Shown here one piece after another: positions 43,361 to 53,378 of a stretch of DNA of 64,000 nt. This DNA is from an uncultured Paracoccaceae bacterium (lineage in GTDB: Bacteria; Pseudomonadota; Alphaproteobacteria; Rhodobacterales; Rhodobacteraceae). The notes under the pieces were generated by a model that was not told the DNA's origin, ran no database searches, and saw nothing but the letters and a program-made list of their open reading frames with translations. The DNA is taken from contig CANMFL010000001.1 in the NCBI GenBank assembly GCA_947497185.1, forward strand, positions 496,001 to 560,000, in the 5' to 3' direction. The translations under genes were made by a program, and so were the position numbers. Numbering within the stretch: the stretch's first letter is position 1; each line of letters begins with the position of its first letter.

Positions 43361-44935
43361 TTACTCAGTCAGTGTCACATCGCGGAAGTATGGCACGTTC
43401 AGCGACGACCGCCAGAAGCCGTCCACGTCGGGCGACATCATCATGTAGTTGTAGCGGTGATACATCGGCAAGATGACGTGATCGTTCATCAGAACGCCTT
43501 CGGCCTCGCGCATCGCGGCCAGACCTTCAGCCTCGTCAGCGGTGGATTTTGCAGCGGACACCGCGCTTGCGAAATCATCGCTTTTCCATGCGGCCAGATT
43601 GTTTGGGCTATCGGGCAAAAACACATCAAGGAAGGTCATCGGATGCGGGTAATCCGCGCCCCAGCCCATCTGTGCGATCTGATATTCGACCTGCTGCACT
43701 TCGGGGTAATACACCTGCCATTCGGTCGCGCGGATTTGCACGTCGATGTTCAGGTTTTCCTTCCACATCTGCTGGATTGCTTCGAGCAGTTTTTCGATTG
43801 GCGGTGATGTGTAGGTGACGAACACGGTTTCGGGGAAGCCTTCGCCGTTCGGGTAGCCTGCTTCTGCAAGCAAGGCCGCCGCCGCTTCGGGCTGTGCGTC
43901 CGCATCGAGACCGTAAGTATCAATGCCGTCGCGGAAATCTTCGCCGTTCAGTGTCAGACCGTAAGGCACAAGGCCGATCGCAGGCTGGTCCGCAGATTGC
44001 AGAACGAAGTCGACGATGTCTTGGCGGTCAATCGCCATCGACAAGGCTTGGCGCACGCGCACGTCGTCCAGCGGTGCTTGGGCCGGGTTGAAGAATGCGT
44101 AGGTCGTCCCAAGCGCCGGCACGATCATGAAGGCATCGCTTTCGGCCATGAGACGCGGAATTTCGGGCGCTGGAACAGCTTCGATCCCGTCAACCTGACC
44201 GGATTCCATCGCAGTTAACGCGGTGGCTTGGTCGGGGATCAGGCGGAACGTCAATGTGTCCAGCGTCACGTCGTCGGCTTGGAAATATGCGTCGTTCTTG
44301 GCGAACACAACGGATTCACCAAAGTTGAATTCGGTAACTTTGAACGGGCCGTTGCCGATGAAGGTGTCGGGATTGCGGGTCCAGCCTTCGGGGTCGGCTT
44401 CGACCACATCCTGACGCACGGGGAACCAGTTGGTGTAGGTCAGCAGTTGCATCATGTAGGGAATACGGTTCGTCAGCGTAAAGGTCAGCGTCTTGTCGTC
44501 GGGCGCAGAGATCGCCACGTCGCCCTCGCCGTCTGCTGCATAATGCGCCTCGGCCCCGTCGATCAGGTAGAACATCGCAGGGTTTTTCGCGCCAGCCGCC
44601 GGATCAAGGACGCGCATCCATGCGTAGACGAAATCTTGGGCTGTGACAGGTTGGCCGTCGGACCAGTTGGCGTCGCGCAGGGTGAATGTGTAGGTCAGCC
44701 CGTCTTCTGAGACCTCCCAGCTTTCGGCCATTGCCCCTTCGATTTCGCCGCCTTCGGTAAAGCGCACGAGACCTTCAAAGGTGTTGCCGATGATCGGCGC
44801 TGCAAAGGTTTCCGACGTCAGGCCGGGGTCATAGGTGGCGGATTCATTGTTGACCACATAGGTCAGATCACCAGCCGCAAAGGCAGGTGCTGCAATCAGC
44901 GCTGCAAGGGCCGTGGACATGAAAAGGTTACGCAT
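43361..44935 (-). CDS. Peptide ABC transporter substrate-binding protein (SBP_bac_5 family)
   Basis: A 524-residue periplasmic protein with a Sec signal peptide (cleavage near AFAAGD). It has the family 5 opening LTYVVNNESATYDPGLTSE and the AESWEVSEDGLTYTFTLRDANWSDGQPVT region. The fold binds oligopeptides and some other small molecules. It is the last gene of the operon, with AGGAG seven bases before ATG 44935, and its start overlaps the end of the ATPase gene by eight bases. The long frame to 45133 is not coding. A strong own ribosome binding site fits the need for excess binding protein. Confidence 0.93.
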   Translation of the reverse strand: MRNLFMSTALAALIAAPAFAAGDLTYVVNNESATYDPGLTSETFAAPIIGNTFEGLVRFTEGGEIEGAMAESWEVSEDGLTYTFTLRDANWSDGQPVTAQDFVYAWMRVLDPAAGAKNPAMFYLIDGAEAHYAADGEGDVAISAPDDKTLTFTLTNRIPYMMQLLTYTNWFPVRQDVVEADPEGWTRNPDTFIGNGPFKVTEFNFGESVVFAKNDAYFQADDVTLDTLTFRLIPDQATALTAMESGQVDGIEAVPAPEIPRLMAESDAFMIVPALGTTYAFFNPAQAPLDDVRVRQALSMAIDRQDIVDFVLQSADQPAIGLVPYGLTLNGEDFRDGIDTYGLDADAQPEAAAALLAEAGYPNGEGFPETVFVTYTSPPIEKLLEAIQQMWKENLNIDVQIRATEWQVYYPEVQQVEYQIAQMGWGADYPHPMTFLDVFLPDSPNNLAAWKSDDFASAVSAAKSTADEAEGLAAMREAEGVLMNDHVILPMYHRYNYMMMSPDVDGFWRSSLNVPYFRDVTLTE

Positions 44936-45917
44936 TTTCTTGCTCCTGTTGGGTGTTGGACGTGCTGCCATGCAGCGGGTGGTGGCAGGCGACGGCGTGT
45001 CCGTCATCCTGAGTAATGAGATCGGGTTCGGCTTGCGCACACAAGTCAGTCGCATAAGGGCAGCGGGTGCGGAAACGGCAGCCAGAGGGCAGATCCAGCG
45101 GGCTGGGGACTTCGCCAGTTTCAAACGGATCATCGCGGCGCGCGGCAGGGTCCGGCACGGGGATCGCGGACCACAGCAGTTCGGTGTATGGGTGGCGCGG
45201 CGCAGTGTGCAGGGCTTCGGATGGTGCGATTTCGACCAGTTTTCCGAGATACATCACGCCGATCCGGTCCGCGATATGGCGCAGCATCGACAGATCGTGC
45301 GTAATAAACAGATAGGCCAAACTCGTGTCGCGTTTCAGCTCTGACAGCATGTTCACAATCTGGGCTTGGATCGACACATCCAAGGCGCTGATCGGTTCGT
45401 CGCAAACCACAAGTTCGGGTTCCAACGCGATGGCGCGGGCGATACCGACGCGCTGGCGTTGGCCGCCGGAAAACGAATGCGGGAACCGATCGGCAGCATC
45501 CGCACCTAAGCCTACATTGTCGAGCAATTCAGCGACACGCGTCCGTCGCGTCTCAGCGGTGCCGATCCCCATAATCTCAAGCGGTTCGGCCACAAGTTCG
45601 CCCACGGTCATCCGTCCATTCAGCGCCGCCACGGGGTCTTGAAAGATCATCTGCACCTTTTTGCGGTGCGGTTTCAGTGCCTTTTCGTTCAGCGTAGTGA
45701 TATCGACGCCGTCGAGCAGAATTTGCCCGCCAGTCGGGCGATAAAGCCGCATCAAAGCACGCGCGAGCGTGGATTTGCCACAACCGCTTTCGCCCACGAG
45801 CCCAAGCGTTTCACCGTGCTGGATCGTCAAACTGACACCATCGACGGCTTTCAACGGGCCTTGCCGCGTTTGGAAATGCATTTCCAGATTTTCGAGGGCG
45901 AGCAATGGCTGGGTCAT
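44928..45917 (-). CDS. Oligopeptide ABC transporter ATP-binding protein (OppF-like)
   Basis: A 329-residue ATPase with Walker A GESGCGKST (about 40-48), signature FSGGQRQRV and Walker B LVVCDEPISALDV. The C-terminal oligopeptide extension with paired cysteines (CRFRTRCPYATDLC) is a mark of OppD/OppF, where it binds an Fe-S cluster. The stop codon region overlaps the next gene and the start overlaps the OppD-like gene (ATGA). Confidence 0.93.
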   Translation of the reverse strand: MTQPLLALENLEMHFQTRQGPLKAVDGVSLTIQHGETLGLVGESGCGKSTLARALMRLYRPTGGQILLDGVDITTLNEKALKPHRKKVQMIFQDPVAALNGRMTVGELVAEPLEIMGIGTAETRRTRVAELLDNVGLGADAADRFPHSFSGGQRQRVGIARAIALEPELVVCDEPISALDVSIQAQIVNMLSELKRDTSLAYLFITHDLSMLRHIADRIGVMYLGKLVEIAPSEALHTAPRHPYTELLWSAIPVPDPAARRDDPFETGEVPSPLDLPSGCRFRTRCPYATDLCAQAEPDLITQDDGHAVACHHPLHGSTSNTQQEQENA

Positions 45918-46930
45918 GACGGGGTCTCGAATATCTGGGCGGGGGCTGTGGCGTCGGCGTGCCAGCAGCGGGCGCGTTGGCCTGCCTGTAGGGCTGGATT
46001 ACCCGTGGCATCGAACATCGGTGGCGGTGTTTCGCAGATGCGCATGGCTTGCGGACAGCGCGGCGCAAACGGGCAACCGGGTGGCGGTGTGCGCATATCC
46101 GGCGGGCTGCCGCGCACGGGTGATAATGGCCGTCCCGCCTGTCGTGGGTCGGGGATCGCGGCGAGCAATCCGCGCGTGTAGGGATGGCACGGTGCGGCGA
46201 ACAGATCAGCGACCAGCGCCTCTTCCATCACCTGCCCACCATACAGCACCATCACGCGGTCAGCGGTTTCCGCGATCACGCCAAGGTCATGGGTGACAAG
46301 GATAATCGCCATGCCGAGCCTGTCGCGCAATTCTTTTAGCAGTGCCAAAATCTGACGCTGGATTGTGACGTCGAGCGCTGTTGTCGGTTCGTCTGCGATC
46401 AGGATATCGGGATCACATGCGAGCGCGATTGCGATCATCACCCGCTGCCGCATCCCGCCGGAAAACTCGTGCGGGTAGCTGTCGATGCGGGTCCGCGCGG
46501 ACGGGATACGCACCAGTTCGAACAATTCAACCGCGCGGTCGCGGGCTGCTTTTTTGCTAATCTTGCGGTGCTGCATCAACACCTCGACGATCTGGCGGCC
46601 AACGGTCATCGTCGGGTTCAGCGCCGACATCGGATCTTGGAAAACAACACCGATCTTTTCGCCGCGCACCGCCGTTAACTGCCGTTCGGACAGTTGCAAC
46701 AGATCACGCCCCTCGAATTCCGCCACGCCAGAGGTGATATGACCGCCGCGCTTTAGCAGTTTGAGGATGCTCATGCAGGTGACAGATTTGCCCGACCCGC
46801 TTTCGCCGACAAGCCCTAGGATTTCGCCGCGCTGCAAGGTCAGATCAATGCCGCGCACGGCTTGTACGGTGCCACGGTCGGTGCGGTATTCGGTGCGCAG
46901 ATCGCGCAGGGACAACACAGGTGCGGTCAT
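45914..46930 (-). CDS. Oligopeptide ABC transporter ATP-binding protein (OppD-like)
   Basis: A 338-residue ATPase with Walker [10 protein letters not shown] (about 39-47), signature FSGGMRQRV and Walker [14 protein letters not shown]. The C-terminal extension carries the cysteine pattern [14 protein letters not shown]. It pairs with the OppF-like subunit as the second half of the heterodimeric motor and is coupled by ATGA overlaps on both sides. Confidence 0.93.
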   Translation of the reverse strand: MTAPVLSLRDLRTEYRTDRGTVQAVRGIDLTLQRGEILGLVGESGSGKSVTCMSILKLLKRGGHITSGVAEFEGRDLLQLSERQLTAVRGEKIGVVFQDPMSALNPTMTVGRQIVEVLMQHRKISKKAARDRAVELFELVRIPSARTRIDSYPHEFSGGMRQRVMIAIALACDPDILIADEPTTALDVTIQRQILALLKELRDRLGMAIILVTHDLGVIAETADRVMVLYGGQVMEEALVADLFAAPCHPYTRGLLAAIPDPRQAGRPLSPVRGSPPDMRTPPPGCPFAPRCPQAMRICETPPPMFDATGNPALQAGQRARCWHADATAPAQIFETPS

Positions 46931-48099
46931 GATGACAACCTCGGGTCCAATGCATCGCGCAGCCCGTCGCCCAAGAAGTTAAACGCCAGCATGGTCAGGC
47001 TGATCGCCACGGCGGGGAAGAATAGCTGGTGCGGATAGGCGCGCAGGGTTTCCACGGCTTCGGAGGTTAGTGTCCCCCAGCTGGCTTGTGGGGGTGTCAC
47101 GCCAAGGCCGATAAAGCTCATGAAACTCTCGATGAAAATGGCCGACGGGATCAGCATAGTCAGCGTCACAAGGATCGGGCCAAAGGCATTCGGCAACAGG
47201 TGTTGAAACAGAATACGCGAGGTCGAGGCCCCCATGGTCCGCGCCGCGGCCACGTAATCCTGACTTTTCAACGTCAGGATTTGGCCGCGCACAACACGCG
47301 CCATATCAACCCAGTAGACCGTGCCGATTGCCAGCACGACGGAAAGCAGTCCGGACTGCAAAACCACCATCATCAAGATCACGTAAAGCGTAAGCGGAAT
47401 GGTTGCCACGATCTCGACAAAACGCATCATCACGGCGTCAACGCGGCCGCCGATCAGGCCCGCAACACCGCCATAGATCACGCCTATCACGAAGTTCGCA
47501 AGCACGGCAGCGGCGGCAACAAGCAGTGAAATCCGCGCGCCGTACATTTGGCGCACCAGAACGTCGCGGCCCAATTGGTCGGTGCCAAAGGGGTTGCGTT
47601 TGTTCAAGGCTAACCCGCCTGCTTGGGCCACATCGCCGTCGATTGTTAGCTCTGCAGGGCGCTGACTGTAGTCCAAGACGACCTCGCGGTCATCGATGAC
47701 CCAAGTGCTTTGGCGGTTTATCATATCGCGGTCATCTGGACGCAAAAGTGCGGTCAGTCCGCCTTTGTCGCTCACTTCGTACAGGTTCAGGTTGCTGGTG
47801 TTCACATGCACCAGCGTGTCGTCTGTGACCGTGTAAGGTCGATAGGTTGGCGGCAGATTTGACAGTTCTAGGTTCTGCTCGAAATAGCTGTAGGGCGACA
47901 TCATCGGGCCGAAAATCGCGGCAAATATCAGCAGCACGATGAACACCAGACCTGCCATGGCGGGCCGATGCCGGAACAAACGCCCGCGCACACCAGCCCA
48001 AAAACCACGGGTGGCAGTTGATACAATCGGATCGCCAAGCTGCCCCGTTTGGGGATCAAGCGGTAACCACATTTCGGGGGCAATCGGAGGACGGGTCAT
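46927..48099 (-). CDS. Oligopeptide ABC transporter permease (OppC-like)
   Basis: A 390-residue permease. After the first membrane segment (about 45-68) there is a periplasmic insertion of about 120 residues. The BPD_transp_1 domain follows, with five segments and the EAA loop around YVAAARTMGASTSRILFQHLLPN. OppC of E. coli has about 302 residues, so the insertion makes this a longer variant, common in alphaproteobacteria. ATGA overlaps on both sides. Confidence 0.92.
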   Translation of the reverse strand: MTRPPIAPEMWLPLDPQTGQLGDPIVSTATRGFWAGVRGRLFRHRPAMAGLVFIVLLIFAAIFGPMMSPYSYFEQNLELSNLPPTYRPYTVTDDTLVHVNTSNLNLYEVSDKGGLTALLRPDDRDMINRQSTWVIDDREVVLDYSQRPAELTIDGDVAQAGGLALNKRNPFGTDQLGRDVLVRQMYGARISLLVAAAAVLANFVIGVIYGGVAGLIGGRVDAVMMRFVEIVATIPLTLYVILMMVVLQSGLLSVVLAIGTVYWVDMARVVRGQILTLKSQDYVAAARTMGASTSRILFQHLLPNAFGPILVTLTMLIPSAIFIESFMSFIGLGVTPPQASWGTLTSEAVETLRAYPHQLFFPAVAISLTMLAFNFLGDGLRDALDPRLSS

Positions 48100-49043
48100 T
48101 TGCGGTCTCCGTAAGAAATGCGCGGATCGAGCCAGAGGTACAGCAGATCAACGATCAAAATCATCAGCATCAGAAAAGCCGCATAAAAGATCGTGATGCC
48201 CATGATAGCGGTGTAGTCGCGGTTGGTGATCGACTGCACAAAATGCCGCCCGATCCCCGGAAGCGCGAAAATCTGTTCGATCACAAAACTGCCCGTCAAA
48301 AGGTTCGCCACGACAGGCCCCAGCACGGTCACAACAGGGATCAACGAATTGCGCAAACCGTGGCGCAGCATGACGGTATGGGCCGGAAGTCCCTTGGCGC
48401 GGGCGGTCATGATGTAGTCTTGGCCCATGGTTTCCAGCAGGCTGGAGCGCGTCAGACGCGCCACGAATGACATCCAGAACCCCGACAGTGCGAACACCGG
48501 CAGAATATATCCGCGCCAGTCATCTAACCCAAACGCAGGCGTCCAGCCGAGCCGTAGAGCAAAGATATACAGCGCCACCGTGGCGATCACATAGGACGGG
48601 ACCGCGATGCCGAGACTTGCGATGAACATTGCCGCCGTATCAGGCCAACGCCCGCGATTAAGTGCTGCGACGATCCCCGCAGGCACGCCAAACGCCACCA
48701 CGCAAATGATCGCCAGCAGCCCCGTTTGCGCCGTCACCGCCAGCCCGTCGGCGATCATGCTGTTGACGCTCACGCCCGGATATTTGAACGACGGCCCCAG
48801 ATCGAGCGTCAGCACACCACCAAGATAATTCAGGTATTGCCGCCAGATCGGCTGGTCGAGACCGAACTTCGCGTTTAGGGCGGCTTCGATTTCGGGTGCG
48901 AGCATTTTTTCGGACACAAATGGTCCGCCCGGTACGGCGTGCATCAGTGCAAACGTCAGCGTAATTACCGCCAATAGCGTCACGAGCATCATTGCGACCC
49001 GCTGCACCAACCAGCCAATCGGAAGGCGGCTTGCGCTGCTCAT
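48096..49043 (-). CDS. Oligopeptide ABC transporter permease (OppB-like)
   Basis: A 315-residue permease with six hydrophobic segments, the usual long periplasmic loop after the first (MHAVPGGPFVSEK onward) and the EAA loop YIMTARAKGLPAHTVMLRHGLRN. It is the partner of the OppC-like subunit. Its start overlaps the stop of the regulator gene (ATGA), tying transporter synthesis to the regulator. Confidence 0.92.
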   Translation of the reverse strand: MSSASRLPIGWLVQRVAMMLVTLLAVITLTFALMHAVPGGPFVSEKMLAPEIEAALNAKFGLDQPIWRQYLNYLGGVLTLDLGPSFKYPGVSVNSMIADGLAVTAQTGLLAIICVVAFGVPAGIVAALNRGRWPDTAAMFIASLGIAVPSYVIATVALYIFALRLGWTPAFGLDDWRGYILPVFALSGFWMSFVARLTRSSLLETMGQDYIMTARAKGLPAHTVMLRHGLRNSLIPVVTVLGPVVANLLTGSFVIEQIFALPGIGRHFVQSITNRDYTAIMGITIFYAAFLMLMILIVDLLYLWLDPRISYGDRK

Positions 49044-49651
49044 GACGGTTGCTCTGCTGCGATATTCGGTCGGCTTTGAAATGTGGGACCGTTGCCGAGC
49101 CAGAACAAAACAGCATCTTCACCGTGTGGGTTCACGGCCTGATGCCGTAGATCGGATCGGAAGTGCAGCGTGTCACCGACGCCTAGATCATAGACCTGTC
49201 CGTCGATTGTGAACTGCACGCGCCCTGCCCTGACTTCGACGAATTCTTCGCCAAAGTGCTGATCGGTTTCGGTGGTAAAGCCCGCAGGCAAGGTGATCAG
49301 AAACGCCGAAAACGATGCGCCGACAAATTCGCCGTGCAGGCGCTCGTAGGTCATGCCGCCTTCGCGGACCCAGATTGTGTCGCGATCTTTGGCGCGGGTG
49401 GTCAGGCCACGGGCGTTCGGGATCGGAATGAAATGCCCCAAGTCTAGCGATAATGCCGCCGCCAATCGGTTCAGCGATCCCAACGATGGCGTTGCAATGT
49501 CGCGTTCGATCTGGCTCAGATATCCCACAGACAGATTTGCGCGAGTGCTGAGATCTTGCAGCGTATAATTGCGAGAGCGCCGCGCCGCCCGCAAAAGCGC
49601 ACCCACTGCCGGGCGATCTGCATCTAACTTGAAATTGGCTTCAGGGGACAC
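49040..49651 (-). CDS. XRE family regulator with C-terminal cupin domain
   Basis: A 203-residue regulator: an HTH_3 domain at about residues 15-70 (LRAARRSRNYTLQDLSTRANLSVGYLSQIERD and so on) and a cupin_2 ligand-sensing domain at about 115-190 (the FGEEFVEVRAGRV segment and HFRSDLRHQAVN). This build is typical of SutR/PuuR-like regulators that sense small amines, amino acids or peptides. It is the first gene of the transporter operon, so it probably controls its own operon. A palindrome at 49684-49702 is the likely operator. Confidence 0.92.
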   Translation of the reverse strand: MSPEANFKLDADRPAVGALLRAARRSRNYTLQDLSTRANLSVGYLSQIERDIATPSLGSLNRLAAALSLDLGHFIPIPNARGLTTRAKDRDTIWVREGGMTYERLHGEFVGASFSAFLITLPAGFTTETDQHFGEEFVEVRAGRVQFTIDGQVYDLGVGDTLHFRSDLRHQAVNPHGEDAVLFWLGNGPTFQSRPNIAAEQPS

Positions 49652-49683
49652 GCGGCTAGCTCCTGTATGACACAGGATCAGTC

Positions 49684-49702
49684 TATCTAAAAAATTTAGA
49701 TA
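49684..49702. promoter_or_regulatory. Palindromic operator candidate for the XRE regulator
   Basis: Perfect 8-bp arms TATCTAAA and TTTAGATA separated by AAA, 33 bases upstream of the regulator start codon. The centre is AT-rich and may overlap a promoter element. Confidence 0.55.
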
Positions 49703-50027
49703 TTTGCAATAAGTTTTATATCTGGCCCTGAAACGCTACGGACGTAGGCGTTGCTTGCCCATCAATTGCCCAAAATTGTCGCGTTAATCCCCTGCTGCGT
49801 GCGCTTGGGAAAGATCGTCGCGCCAGTAGATGACGCTTGGCGATTCTTGGGTGAGGTTTGATTCTTGGTTTAACGTGTCGACCGCGCCGTCCGCGAGGCG
49901 GTGGCCATGGTTTGCCTCGCGGCATGATTTGCTCCTGACTGGTGCGCGTAAACTCGCTTTGAGTTGGCATACCGTCAAAGCATGTACAGGAAACTGCGGC
50001 TTTGTTTTTGGCTGCTTCACGCCACGC
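49703..50027. other. Intergenic region with a possible gene remnant
   Basis: About 325 bases between the regulator and a small membrane protein gene. A minus-strand frame ending at 49784 has coding-like third-position G/C over about 45 codons (from around 49920) but no proper start. AGGAG at 49932-49936 sits seven bases before an ATG at 49925 in a different frame. This looks like a small gene broken by a frameshift, but I do not recognise the product. Confidence 0.35.
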
Positions 50028-50258
50028 TTAGTCGTCCAGATCACCCTCATCGGGCGTGGTGTTCAGGTAGATGCGCCCGATTTTCTTCACAAATGGCAGA
50101 TTGCAAAAGACCACAATGCCAGCCGCGATGAGCAACCTGTTAACTATGCTGACAGGCATTGGATCAACGTTGTCCGCATAGAGCGCTACGACCACGGTGA
50201 TCACCACAAACCAGATACTCAGCGCGCGCAAGTGACGCAGGACGCCTTGTTTTGACAT
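50028..50258 (-). CDS. Small membrane protein of unknown function
   Basis: A 76-residue protein with two hydrophobic segments (about 13-30 and 40-57) joined by a short loop with NVDPMPVS, and a charged tail (TTPDEGDLDD). It has no recognised domain. The start is uncertain: ATG 50258 is chosen because it gives a basic N-terminus before the first membrane segment; ATG 50282 would add eight residues. Neither has a clear Shine-Dalgarno. It follows the RND genes on the same strand after 77 bases and may be transcribed with them. Confidence 0.55.
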   Translation of the reverse strand: MSKQGVLRHLRALSIWFVVITVVVALYADNVDPMPVSIVNRLLIAAGIVVFCNLPFVKKIGRIYLNTTPDEGDLDD

Positions 50259-50334
50259 TGCCGACACGTTGCGCCCTCGCATGTTGATCTGTGCCGCCCA
50301 TTAGTCAGCGGTGAGAGCAATCTGCAAGCCCTTC

Positions 50335-53300
50335 TCAAGCAGAGGCCCGCTGTGCGGACCTCTTGAAGAAGATGAAATACAGCACCGGTGCCGCGATCAA
50401 GGTCAGAACAGACGCAAACGCCAGACCGCCCATGATCGTGACGGCCATTGACTGGAAGAACGCATCGCTGATCAGGGGCAACATGCCAAGGATCGTTGTC
50501 GCCGCGGCCAAAAAGACGGGCCGCAGACGTGACGTTGACGCATTCACAATCGCATCGGCGAGCGGCAGTTCTGGCTGTGCGGCCCGCGTGAGGTCGATTT
50601 CCTCGATCAACACGATCCCGTTTTTGATCAACATCCCCGATAACGACAACAGACCAAGCAGCGCCGTAAAGGTGAATGGCAAGCCAGAGCCGAGCAACCC
50701 GAGGCTGACCCCATTGACCGCCATAGGCACCAAGAGCCAGATGATAATCGGCTGACGTAGCGCGTTGAACAGCAGCACAGAAATCAGCACCATCACGATA
50801 ATACTGAACGGCAGCTGGCCAGCAAGCGAGGCTTGGGCGTCAGTCGAGCTTTCAAGTTCGCCGCCCCATTCCATGGAATATCCGTTCGGGATATCCATAT
50901 CTTCGATGGTTTGGCGCACTTCAAGCAGCACTTCGGATGCGGTCATGTCGCGTGGGATATCCGCCCCGACAGTAATTACATCCGCACGATCCCGCCGTAG
51001 CAGCAGCGTGTCCTGCGGTTCAAAGACGAAACCGTCGGTGATTTGTTCCAGCGAGACAAAACCGCCACCGCTGTCTGAATAAATCACGTGATCGGTCAGC
51101 GCCAAATCAGCGTCGCGGGGCGCGCGGACGGTGATCGGGATTTGACGGTCCCCCTCGCGGAAGGTGCCTGACGCCAGCCCTTCGATTGCGAATTGCAATG
51201 TGTGGGTGATGTCGGACCGCGAGATACCGGCATCCTGTGCGCGGTCTTCGGAGTAGATCGGACGCAATACAAGTTCGCGTTCACGCCAGTCTTGGCGCGG
51301 GGTCAGGATGTTGTCGGACGCCGCACTGAGCCTTGCTATCGCTTCGTCCGCGAGATCGCGCAGAACCTCGTGGTCGTTGCCGGAAAAGCGGACTTCGATC
51401 GGTGCGCCGCCGCCGGGGCCAAAGGCCAGACGTTTGACGCGGAATTCACCTTGCGGCACGGCGTTCAGTGCATAAGCTTCGAGCGCGTTCATTTCGTCTT
51501 CAATCACGTCAAGCGAGCTGACGCGCACGATCAAATGACCATAGCCCGGATTTGGGTCTTCGCTGTTGTAGGTCAACATGAAACGGGATGCGCCCTGGCC
51601 GACGAAGGCAGTTGTCGTTGTGACTTCTTCACGCTTGGACAGCCAGCTTTCCAGCACCTGCATATCATCAGAGGTCTGGTGGACGGATGCGCCCTGCGGC
51701 AGTTTGTAATGGACAAAGTACAGCGGCGTGTTGCTGTCCGGAAAGAACTGCTGCTTGATCTGGCCAAACATCATAAAGCAAACGGCAGTCGTCGCGATCA
51801 AGGCGGCCACAACCACCCAGCGCAGTTTGATGCACGCCCGCAGAACGGCAGCATAGGCGCGGAACAATCCACCGTCATATCCGCCGCTGTGTGATCCGTC
51901 GCCTTGTTTGAACAGGAAATGTCCCAAGAGCGGTGTGGCAGTGATCGCCAACACCCACGACAGAAGCAGTGAAATCGCGATCACGGCAAACAACGAGAAC
52001 AGAAATTCGCCCGTCGCATCAGGGCTGAGGCCGATACCGGCAAAGGCCATGATCCCGATAACCGTCGCACCGAGTAGCGGGATTTGCGTTTTGCTGGCAG
52101 CTTCAGTGGCGGCATCGCGCGAATTGCGTCCACCTTGCATGGAAATCTGCATGCCTTCGGCCACAACAATCGCATTATCGACGAGCATCCCCATCGCGAT
52201 GATCAAGGCACCCAGCGAAATCCGCTCCATCTCGATAGAGCCCAGCGCCATGAAAAACAGCGTGCCCAGAACCGTCAGAAACAGCGTCGAGCCCACGACG
52301 ATTGACGCACGCCAGCCCATGAAGACCGCAAGCACAACAACAACGATGACTACAGACATCGCGAGGTTCACCAGAAATGCGTTAGAGGCTTCTTCGACAA
52401 CGGTGTGTTGCTGATAGATCGGTTCGATTGAGATACCCAACGGGATATCCATACGCAGCGTATTGAGGTGCGCATCGACGCGTTTGCCGACTTCAACGAT
52501 GTTTTCGGTGGCGATGCCCGCGACGCCAAGTGTGAAAGCTTCGGTGCCGTTGTGGCGCACGATCAGGCTCGGATTTGCTTCGCGGCCACGGTAGACGTCT
52601 GCGAAGTTGGACAGATTCACGACTTCGCCACCCACACCAATGGACAAGGCAGCGATTTCGGACACGCTATCGGACCCATAAGGACGCTGGACGATTGTAC
52701 GCCCTACGGTCGACTGGATTTCACCGCCGTCGACCATCTCATTGGCACCGGAAATAGCGCCTTGGATGGCTGCGGGCGGGATACCCATGTTGTTGATTAA
52801 CGCAAGATCGGGTTCGATGTAGATCACTTCGTTCGGCACACCCGACAAGGCCACATCAGACACACCGTCCACACGCAGCAGTTCGCGGCGCAGGTACGTC
52901 GAGAGTTCATTGATCTCGGCGTCAGAATATCCGGGCGCTGTGACGGCATAGTACATGCCATATACGTCACCGAAGTTATCGTTCACAAAAGGCTCGGACG
53001 TCCCGCTGGGCATTTGTGCGTCGCCCACACGGTCGCGCAGGCTCGTCCAAATCTCTGGCAATTCGGTCCCGTCGTATTGGTCGCGCATGTTGACGGTGAT
53101 CCATGACAATCCGGGCTGGTTCATGGTCTGGATGTCTTTGACCTCGCCCATCTTTTGAATCTCGGATTCAATCGGCTCGGAGACTTCAAGAGCGACCTCT
53201 TCCGCAGAGGCACCCGGATATTGTGTCACGATGATTGCGGTCTTGATGGTGAAGGCGGGATCTTCCAAGCGGCCCAGCGCGTTGAAGCCCCATAAGCCCC

Positions 53301-53370
53301 CCAAGAGGCAAATCAGCATGACGATCCAAGTATAGATCGGGCGGTCGATTGAAACGCGAGCGATATCCAT
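50335..53370 (-). CDS. RND efflux transporter permease (AcrB-like)
   Basis: A 1011-residue inner membrane proton-driven pump of the resistance-nodulation-division superfamily. It has 12 predicted membrane segments, two large periplasmic loops and the conserved motif region around VVVVLAVFMGWRASIVVGSTLF. TM4 contains GALIIAMGMLVDNAIVVAEG, with the aspartate needed for proton relay. It falls with the smaller alphaproteobacterial pumps whose N-terminus begins DIARVSIDRPIYTWIVML. The substrate is unknown. It lies eight bases after the adaptor gene, and no outer membrane channel gene is adjacent. Confidence 0.94.
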   Translation of the reverse strand: MDIARVSIDRPIYTWIVMLICLLGGLWGFNALGRLEDPAFTIKTAIIVTQYPGASAEEVALEVSEPIESEIQKMGEVKDIQTMNQPGLSWITVNMRDQYDGTELPEIWTSLRDRVGDAQMPSGTSEPFVNDNFGDVYGMYYAVTAPGYSDAEINELSTYLRRELLRVDGVSDVALSGVPNEVIYIEPDLALINNMGIPPAAIQGAISGANEMVDGGEIQSTVGRTIVQRPYGSDSVSEIAALSIGVGGEVVNLSNFADVYRGREANPSLIVRHNGTEAFTLGVAGIATENIVEVGKRVDAHLNTLRMDIPLGISIEPIYQQHTVVEEASNAFLVNLAMSVVIVVVVLAVFMGWRASIVVGSTLFLTVLGTLFFMALGSIEMERISLGALIIAMGMLVDNAIVVAEGMQISMQGGRNSRDAATEAASKTQIPLLGATVIGIMAFAGIGLSPDATGEFLFSLFAVIAISLLLSWVLAITATPLLGHFLFKQGDGSHSGGYDGGLFRAYAAVLRACIKLRWVVVAALIATTAVCFMMFGQIKQQFFPDSNTPLYFVHYKLPQGASVHQTSDDMQVLESWLSKREEVTTTTAFVGQGASRFMLTYNSEDPNPGYGHLIVRVSSLDVIEDEMNALEAYALNAVPQGEFRVKRLAFGPGGGAPIEVRFSGNDHEVLRDLADEAIARLSAASDNILTPRQDWRERELVLRPIYSEDRAQDAGISRSDITHTLQFAIEGLASGTFREGDRQIPITVRAPRDADLALTDHVIYSDSGGGFVSLEQITDGFVFEPQDTLLLRRDRADVITVGADIPRDMTASEVLLEVRQTIEDMDIPNGYSMEWGGELESSTDAQASLAGQLPFSIIVMVLISVLLFNALRQPIIIWLLVPMAVNGVSLGLLGSGLPFTFTALLGLLSLSGMLIKNGIVLIEEIDLTRAAQPELPLADAIVNASTSRLRPVFLAAATTILGMLPLISDAFFQSMAVTIMGGLAFASVLTLIAAPVLYFIFFKRSAQRASA

Positions 53371-53378
53371 GGTCAGTC

